Part shown: positions 23,428 through 28,124 of the stretch, piece by piece
Numbering within the stretch: the first letter of the stretch is position 1
How the letters are laid out: every line of letters begins with the position of its first letter
Origin: Schleiferiaceae bacterium
GTDB taxonomy: Bacteria > Bacteroidota > Bacteroidia > Flavobacteriales > Schleiferiaceae
Direction: 5' to 3'
Assembly: GCA_030831045.1 (NCBI GenBank)
Contig: JAURMB010000034.1
Coordinates: 1 to 28,124, forward strand
DNA length: 28,124 bases
Translations under genes and position numbers: made by a program
Notes under the pieces: model-generated
What the model saw: the letters and a program-made list of their open reading frames with translations, nothing else
What the model was told of the DNA's origin: nothing
Databases searched by the model: none

Positions 23428-24474
23428 ATGAAGCGGCCTGTGCCCCTAATCCTCTCGATCGAAAGCAGCTGCGACGACAGCGGAGCCGCCGTGCTGCGCG
23501 GACGCGAGGTTTTGTCCAACGTCGTCTACAGCCAAACGGTTCATGAAGCCTACGGCGGAGTGGTTCCCGAGTTAGCCTCTCGGGCGCACAGCCAAACGGT
23601 TGTTCCGACGGTGCGCGCCGCGATGGCCCAGGCTGGGGTTGCGTTCAGCGACCTCGATGCCGTGGCTGCCACCGAGGGGCCTGGACTGCTAGGCTCGCTG
23701 CTGGTGGGGCACGGGACCGCCAAAGCACTGGCCCAGTCGCTTGGGCTCCCCTTCATCGGAGTGCACCACATCCAGGCCCACGTGCTGGCGCACAGCCTTA
23801 TTGAGCCGGGAATTCAGGACCGCACCCTCGAAGGTTTTCCTTTTCTGGCGCTGGTCGTCTCGGGTGGCCACACCCAGCTGTTTGACGTGCGCGCTCCGTT
23901 TGATTTTCAGCTTTTGGGCGGAACTCTTGACGACGCCGTCGGCGAAGCCTTCGACAAAGCGGCCAAAATGTTTGGCCTGCCCTACCCTGGCGGACCCGAG
24001 GTCGACCGCCGTGCCGAACTCGGCAACCCCCAGCGGTTTGCGTTTTCGCGCATGCAGACTCCGGGCCTCGACTTTAGCTACAGCGGACTAAAAACGAGCA
24101 TCCTGTATGCGATCGCCAAAGAGCAAAAGCAGCGCCCGGACACCCTCGAAACCGACCTCAACGACTGGTGCGCCTCGGCCCGAGCAGCCTTGATTCAGCC
24201 CCTGCTCGACCGCTTGGACCGCGCCCTTAAGCCCGAACATCGGTACGCCGTCCTTGCCGGAGGTGTAGCCGCCAACCGCTTGCTGCGCCGTGAATTTGCC
24301 GCCTGGGGCACCGCCCGAGGAATTGACGTAGGTATTCCGCCGCTCAGCTACGCGACCGATAACGCCGCAATGATCGGGGCGGTCGCCTACTACGCCTTTG
24401 AGGAAGGGCGATTTAGCGACCTGGGGCGCGCCGCAAGCGCGCGCCTCGAAGTACCTTCACCGGCACATGGCTAG
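23428..24474 (+). CDS. tsaD: tRNA N6-adenosine threonylcarbamoyltransferase
   Basis: Transfers the threonylcarbamoyl group to A37 of ANN-decoding tRNAs (t6A), with TsaB and TsaE, which are not in this window. The 348 residues show ASKHA-fold motifs: LSIESSCDDSGAAVL (9-23), GGVVPELASRAHS (43-55), the metal-binding VHHIQAH (112-118), VSGGHTQL (144-151), GEAFDKAAKMFGLPYPGGP (172-190) and LAGGVAANRLLR near the C-terminus. The ATG is fixed by the -7 box 4 nt upstream and by the family start. Its last 8 nt overlap the start of the next gene, which begins a translation-related run. Confidence 0.97.
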   Translation: MKRPVPLILSIESSCDDSGAAVLRGREVLSNVVYSQTVHEAYGGVVPELASRAHSQTVVPTVRAAMAQAGVAFSDLDAVAATEGPGLLGSLLVGHGTAKALAQSLGLPFIGVHHIQAHVLAHSLIEPGIQDRTLEGFPFLALVVSGGHTQLFDVRAPFDFQLLGGTLDDAVGEAFDKAAKMFGLPYPGGPEVDRRAELGNPQRFAFSRMQTPGLDFSYSGLKTSILYAIAKEQKQRPDTLETDLNDWCASARAALIQPLLDRLDRALKPEHRYAVLAGGVAANRLLRREFAAWGTARGIDVGIPPLSYATDNAAMIGAVAYYAFEEGRFSDLGRAASARLEVPSPAHG

Positions 24475-24904
24475 TCCCAAACGAACCCTCGGCCGAACCG
24501 AACTCGTGGACCTTCCCGAGCTCGGGTGGCTCCGCGTAGAAGCGCGAATCGACAGCGGTGCCTACCACTGCGCCGTGCACTGCATTAACTACCACCTCGA
24601 CGGAACGGAACTCGTCGTGCGCTGGGCCCACGGAGCCGAAACGCGCCACCTGCAGTTTCGCCGGGCGACGGTCAAGTCGAGCTTTGGCGACCTGCAGGAA
24701 CGCTACTTGGTGCACTTGACCCTTAACCTGTACGGCGAAGCCTTTACGCAGGAATTCAGCCTGTCGGACCGCTCGCGCATGCGCCATCCCATCTTGCTTG
24801 GCCGCACCTTGCTCAAGCGCGGATTTGTGGTTGATGTTCGCCGCCGTAACGCGTCGGCGAAGTACCTTTCTCGCCTAACTACCCAGCCACCTGATTCGCT
24901 ATGA
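24467..24904 (+). CDS. rimB: RimK-associated retropepsin-like protease (RimB / Zn_protease family)
   Basis: A 145-residue protein of the family long labelled ATP-dependent zinc protease (PF05618) and now seen as pepsin-like. The single active-site motif is ARIDSGAYHCAVHC (26-39), with Asp29-Ser-Gly-Ala as in DTGA of half-size aspartic proteases. MRHPILLGRTLLKRGFVVDV near the end is the matching hydrophobic-Gly signature. In pseudomonads RimB acts with RimK in controlling S6 glutamylation. Here rimK follows with a 4-nt overlap, which supports that partnership. The ATG lies 8 nt inside the end of tsaD; a weak box TACCTTCA (24452-24459) lies 7 nt before it. An in-frame start further upstream (24398) runs through tsaD and is unlikely. 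Confidence 0.85.
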   Translation: MASPKRTLGRTELVDLPELGWLRVEARIDSGAYHCAVHCINYHLDGTELVVRWAHGAETRHLQFRRATVKSSFGDLQERYLVHLTLNLYGEAFTQEFSLSDRSRMRHPILLGRTLLKRGFVVDVRRRNASAKYLSRLTTQPPDSL

Positions 24905-25812
24905 ACCTGATTATCCTTTCGTCCAACCGCAACCTCTACTCTACCCGGCGCCTCGTAGAGGCCGCCGAAGCGCGCGGACACGTGGCCAAGGTGATGAACA
25001 TCGGGCGCAGCTACGCCGTGCTTTCTGCTAACGAACTCGATATTTACTACGGCGACCACCGCATCGAAGGGGTCGACGCCGTGATTCCGCGCATTGGCGC
25101 TTCGATAACCGATTACGGCGCCGCCATGCTTCGACAGCTCGAAATGAAGCAGGTTTTTACGCCTGTCAGCAGCCTGGCCCTGGTTCGTTCGCGCGACAAA
25201 CTCCGCGCGCTTCAAATTTTGGCCAAAGAGGGCGTGGCGATTCCGCGCACCGCGGTGGCCAAGCAGCCTTCAGACGTCGACGCGCTGATTAAGGAAGTGG
25301 GCGGAGCCCCGTTGGTCGTTAAGCTCCTCGAGGGCACCCAGGGCAAAGGCGTCGTTCTGGCGGAATCCAAGACGGCTGCCCGCAGCGTGATCGAAGCCTT
25401 TTATTCGCTCGACGCCAACATCTTAGTACAGGAATTCATCAAAGAAGCCAAGGGCGCCGACGTGCGGGCAATTGTCGTGGGAGGCCAAGTGGTGGCCGCC
25501 TACAAGCGGCAGGGTCGCGAGGGAGAGTTCCGCAGCAACCTTCACAGCGGCGGCAGCGGCGTGCCCATAAAGCTCAAAGCCAGCGAACGAAGCATGGCCG
25601 TGAAGGCCGCTAAGGCCCTCGGTCTCAAGGTTGCCGGGGTTGACATGCTTCAGAGCGCCCGAGGCCCGTTGATTATGGAAGTCAACTCGTCGCCCGGTCT
25701 CGAAGGCGTGGAACGCGTTACCGGCATCGATGTGGCCGGACACATTATCGACTACATCGCGGCGCACCACCGCCAGTCCAAAGCCAAGTCTAAAGACAAA
25801 ATCGGCGCCTAA
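24901..25812 (+). CDS. rimK: Ribosomal protein S6 glutamate ligase, RimK family
   Basis: ATP-grasp enzyme adding glutamate residues to the C-terminus of ribosomal protein S6. In the 303-residue product the N-terminal RimK pre-domain shows MNIGRSYAVLSANELDIYY and VIPRIGASITDYGAAMLRQL. The ATP-grasp part has PLVVKLLEGTQGKGVVLAES (106-125 of the domain region), VQEFIKEAKGADVRAIVVGG, and the Mg-binding end LIMEVNSSPGLEGVE. Related enzymes such as lysine-synthesis LysX share the fold, but the RimB partner and the length favour RimK. Its ATG overlaps the rimB stop by 4 nt. The basic tail (KAKSKDKIGA) is not conserved in the family as far as I recall. Confidence 0.92.
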   Translation: MNLIILSSNRNLYSTRRLVEAAEARGHVAKVMNIGRSYAVLSANELDIYYGDHRIEGVDAVIPRIGASITDYGAAMLRQLEMKQVFTPVSSLALVRSRDKLRALQILAKEGVAIPRTAVAKQPSDVDALIKEVGGAPLVVKLLEGTQGKGVVLAESKTAARSVIEAFYSLDANILVQEFIKEAKGADVRAIVVGGQVVAAYKRQGREGEFRSNLHSGGSGVPIKLKASERSMAVKAAKALGLKVAGVDMLQSARGPLIMEVNSSPGLEGVERVTGIDVAGHIIDYIAAHHRQSKAKSKDKIGA

Positions 25813-26523
25813 ATGCACCACTTTTGGGGCATACGCCAAGGTTCCGACGTGGCCTTGCTCGAAGAGGAGGCTCGGCACGCGCAAACGGTTCTTCGCTTGC
25901 GGGACGGCGACGTGGTGCGGGTGCTCGACGGACTCGGTTCCGCCTGGGAGGGTCCGCTTCACCTGGTGGGCAAAAAGGGCGCCGTGGTGGCTCAGGCCCG
26001 CGAGTTGTCCGACTACGGAGCAGTTTCAGGACACCTTCATTTAGCCGTGGCTCCCACTAAAAATATGGACCGCATGGAATGGCTGCTCGAAAAAGCTGTA
26101 GAACTGGGGGTTCACGAAGTCACGCTTTTGGAATGTTCGCGCTCGGAACGCCGCCACCTTAACCTTGATCGGCTAATCCGGGTCATGCAGGCGGCCTGCA
26201 AGCAGAGCCAAAAAGGTCGTTTGCCGGCGTTGCGCGGACCGCTTCGCGTGGCAGACCTGCTGCGTGAGGCTTCGGGAAACCTGGCGATTGCTGCGCTGCG
26301 GCCCGACCAGAAAACGGAATTTCTGCCTACGTTGGTGCGCGCACGCGCCGCGGAACCCTGGACCGTGCTCATCGGCCCCGAAGGCGATTTCACCGACGCT
26401 GAGGTCGACCAAGCCCTTGCCCACGGGGCAACGATGGTGAATTTAGGTCCGCACCGGCTGCGCACCGAAACTTCGGGGCTGTACGCCGTAGCGGCCTTTG
26501 CCCAGCGCGCTGAAAACGCTTAA
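25813..26523 (+). CDS. rsmE: 16S rRNA (uracil-1498-N3)-methyltransferase
   Basis: Methylates U1498 of 16S rRNA using SAM; a SPOUT-fold enzyme. The 236 residues show an N-terminal PUA-like domain (EEEARHAQTVLRLRDGDVVRVLDG), then EWLLEKAVELGVHEV with LECSRSERR (the SxRS site), AACKQSQKGRLP, IGPEGDFTDAEVDQA and the knot motif LGPHRLRTETSGLYAVAAF. The ATG begins at the base after the rimK stop codon, so it belongs to the same transcript. Its TAA is nested with the hutH stop on the other strand. Confidence 0.96.
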   Translation: MHHFWGIRQGSDVALLEEEARHAQTVLRLRDGDVVRVLDGLGSAWEGPLHLVGKKGAVVAQARELSDYGAVSGHLHLAVAPTKNMDRMEWLLEKAVELGVHEVTLLECSRSERRHLNLDRLIRVMQAACKQSQKGRLPALRGPLRVADLLREASGNLAIAALRPDQKTEFLPTLVRARAAEPWTVLIGPEGDFTDAEVDQALAHGATMVNLGPHRLRTETSGLYAVAAFAQRAENA

Positions 26524-28025
26524 AACGCCTGGTTCCCGCTCGCTAGCGACGTAGCGCGAACAAACGCCAACGACGCTTCCATCGCCTCGTGGGCATAGTA
26601 ATCGCCAGTCGCTGCGGGATACATCTGGCGAAATTGGGCTTTGAGTGCCTCGAGCTTTGGCCCGAGGTTGCGACCGCTGCGTTCCGAGGCCTGAACGGCG
26701 CAGAGCCATTCCATGGCGAGGATGCGCTCGACGTTGCCCAGCACTTCATACAAGTCGGTTGCGGCGTTGGCCCCCATACTGACATGGTCTTCTTGGCCAG
26801 CACTGCTGTCAATGCTGTCGGCGCTCGCAGGGGTCGCGCGCTGCTTGTTGCGGCTCACCAAGGCTGCGGCGGCGTACTGCACAATCATCAAACCGCTTTC
26901 AACGCCGCTGTCGGCGGCCAAAAACATGGGAAGTCCGCGCTTGCCCAGCGTCAACTGGTTGATGCGGCGCTCGCTGATGCTGCCCCATTCGGCGCTCGCA
27001 ATTTTAGCGTAGTCAAAAGCAAGGGCCAAGGGCTGTCCGTGAAAATGGCCTGCGCTGACGCCGTCGCCGCTGTCGGTGAATACCAGCGGGTTGTCGGTCA
27101 CCGAGGCGGACTCCGTTTCGAGCACGCCTACCACGTAGCGCCACGCGTCGCGGCTCGCTCCGTGAACTTGGGGCATGCAGCGAAACGAGTACGGGTCCTG
27201 CACGTGGGGCTTCTCGTAGTGCCAAAGCGGCGAAGCTTCAGCCCAATTGCGAACGTTTTGGGCCACGAGCCCTTGTCCTTGGTGCGGACGCAGCGCGTGC
27301 ACGCGATCCTCAAAGGGCGAAGGCATTCCGTCGAAGGCAAGCAGCGAGGCAGTCCCCGTGGCGTCGGCCCATGCTGCGACCTCAGCAGCTTTGAGCGCCG
27401 AAGCCAGACCTACGGCCTGCATAAACTGGGTGCCGTTGATGAGCGCGAGCCCTTCTTTGGCCTCGAGTACCTGTGGTGCCTGGCCGAGCTCAGCCCAAAA
27501 CTGGGCCGAGGGCTTGCGGGTTCCGCGGTGAAGCACATTGGCCTCGCCCAGCAGCGCCAGCGACAGGTGCGCCAGCGGCGCCAAGTCGCCCGACGCGCCC
27601 AACGACCCCATCAAGGGAACCTCGGGCAAGGCGTCTTCGCGGTACAGCGCGAGAACGGCGTCGAGCAATTCGGGACGGACGCCCGAGTGCGCCAGCGCTA
27701 AATTCCGCGCCTTCGACGCCAACATAAGGCGAACGATGGCAGGTTCCGCGAGCGGCCCTGCTCCTGCTGCATGACTGATGATGAGGTTGCGCTGCAGCGC
27801 CTGCAGGTCTTCGCGCGCCACCGCCGTGGTGCACAACGCGCCAAAGCCCGTGTTGACGCCGTACACGACGCGGCCCGACGCAATTCCGCGCTCTACCGCT
27901 GCTCGGTTTGCGGCCACGGCAGCCCGATCGACCGAACGGAGCTCTAGCTGCGCCGTGCCGAGGGCGACGCGCTTCCAATCTTCGAGGGTCCAAGCAGCGG
28001 TGAGGTTGAGCGGGTGTAAAGCCAT
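26520..28025 (-). CDS. hutH: Histidine ammonia-lyase
   Basis: First step of histidine breakdown: removes ammonia to give urocanate. The 501-residue product has the MIO prosthetic-group motif GSLGASGDLAPLAH (140-153, Ala-Ser-Gly at 144-146), VVYGVNTGFGAL (53-64), ISHAAGAGPL (83-92), GHFHGQP (326-332) and QEDHVSMGANAA (411-422). QEDH rather than NQD argues for histidine, not phenylalanine or tyrosine, as substrate. The start is ATG 28025, where MALHPLNL begins. A longer frame to 28100 would cross the promoter and is rejected. A TACTTTTG box lies 17 nt upstream of the ATG, the longest leader in this window. No other hut genes are nearby. The TAA stop shares TTAA with the rsmE stop. Confidence 0.95.
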   Translation of the reverse strand: MALHPLNLTAAWTLEDWKRVALGTAQLELRSVDRAAVAANRAAVERGIASGRVVYGVNTGFGALCTTAVAREDLQALQRNLIISHAAGAGPLAEPAIVRLMLASKARNLALAHSGVRPELLDAVLALYREDALPEVPLMGSLGASGDLAPLAHLSLALLGEANVLHRGTRKPSAQFWAELGQAPQVLEAKEGLALINGTQFMQAVGLASALKAAEVAAWADATGTASLLAFDGMPSPFEDRVHALRPHQGQGLVAQNVRNWAEASPLWHYEKPHVQDPYSFRCMPQVHGASRDAWRYVVGVLETESASVTDNPLVFTDSGDGVSAGHFHGQPLALAFDYAKIASAEWGSISERRINQLTLGKRGLPMFLAADSGVESGLMIVQYAAAALVSRNKQRATPASADSIDSSAGQEDHVSMGANAATDLYEVLGNVERILAMEWLCAVQASERSGRNLGPKLEALKAQFRQMYPAATGDYYAHEAMEASLAFVRATSLASGNQAF

Positions 28026-28042
28026 GGGGTCAAGGGTTTCAA

Positions 28043-28071
28043 CAAAAGTAGTCCCGGCGATGTTAGCCTTG
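28043..28071. promoter_or_regulatory. Back-to-back -7 boxes, hutH (-) and short-chain dehydrogenase gene (+)
   Basis: Minus strand: TACTTTTG (28050-28043; exact TAnnTTTG), 17 nt before the hutH ATG. Plus strand: TAGCCTTG (28064-28071; one mismatch), 2 nt before the ATG at 28074. The boxes are 13 bp apart. Confidence 0.5.
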
Positions 28072-28073
28072 GT

Positions 28074-28124
28074 ATGAAAACCTACTTTGTCGCGGGGCAC
28101 CGAAGCGGAATCGGTCGCGCCCTA
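28074..28124 (+). CDS. Short-chain dehydrogenase/reductase, 5' end only
   Basis: The window ends after 17 codons, reading MKTYFVAGHRSGIGRAL. This is the first beta strand and the nucleotide-binding glycine loop (GHRSGIG) of an SDR-family oxidoreductase, the same layout as the GxxxGxG fingerprint. Nothing can be said about its substrate. It diverges from hutH. Confidence 0.7.
   Translation, partial: MKTYFVAGHRSGIGRAL

Noticed and set aside
26589..27701. A 370-codon plus-strand open frame antisense to hutH
   Set aside because: Same cause: hutH is intact and highly conserved over this whole region, and the antisense product shows no recognisable domain.
28026..28100. Upstream extension of hutH
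   Set aside because: It would cross the -7 box and the start of the divergent SDR gene; MALHPLNL is the natural start of the protein.
1..28124. CRISPR arrays, IS elements, prophage or defence systems
   Set aside because: I saw no regularly spaced repeats, transposase or integrase motifs, terminal inverted repeats or known defence domains; every long frame is accounted for by the genes listed.

Overview
The window reads as a chromosomal stretch of a GC-rich member of the Bacteroidota, most likely related to the Flavobacteriales. The grounds are: a Bacteroidota-type -7 promoter box (TAnnTTTG) directly in front of most first genes; no recognisable Shine-Dalgarno sequences; and gene content typical of the phylum (a long LptG, a Bacteroidota-style HMG-CoA lyase, a lipoprotein paired with a sugar-phosphate transferase, a TamB-like protein beside tsaD). 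Coding density is very high and no stretch of 300 bases lacks a gene. I see no tRNA, rRNA, IS element, prophage or CRISPR array. The content is mostly housekeeping.

Layout. 1-252: a cobalamin riboswitch on the minus strand whose regulated gene lies off the left edge. 253-2138 (minus): pyrD followed by an HMG-CoA lyase gene, overlapping. 2177-2614 (plus): smpB. 2667-4366 (minus): pcm, then a lower-GC alpha/beta hydrolase. 4399-8833 (plus): lipoprotein and polyprenyl-phosphate sugar transferase, a 3-hydroxyacyl-CoA dehydrogenase, and an exported C1-family peptidase ending at a clear intrinsic terminator. 8896-11627 (minus): arginase then argS, stop and start codons overlapping. 11668-19559 (plus): a six-gene envelope run, ftsK-lolA-lptG-glycosyltransferase-glycosyltransferase-ribB. 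19582-23397 (minus): a giant TamB-like protein. 23428-26523 (plus): tsaD-rimB-rimK-rsmE, all linked to the translation apparatus. 26520-28025 (minus): hutH. 28074 to the edge (plus): the first 17 codons of a short-chain dehydrogenase.

The genes fall into tightly packed blocks with 1-14 nt overlaps or 0-3 nt gaps. These separate at very short divergent intergenic regions or at convergent ends. Envelope biogenesis (FtsK, LolA, LptG, two glycosyltransferases, sugar transferase, TamB) and translation or its modification (SmpB, ArgS, TsaD, RimB/RimK, RsmE) dominate.

The most striking non-coding pattern is that five divergent gene pairs (near 2155, 4380, 11645, 23412 and 28057) have two -7 boxes back to back, only 6-13 bp apart. 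The start codon usually lies about 4 nt past each box, which predicts leaderless or nearly leaderless mRNAs. I found no clearly novel defence or mobile system. Other points of interest are a RibB with a decayed GTP cyclohydrolase II domain, arginase-argS coupling, two glycosyltransferases inside the ftsK-lolA-lptG-ribB run, and a riboswitch promoter that overlaps the stop codon of the upstream gene.
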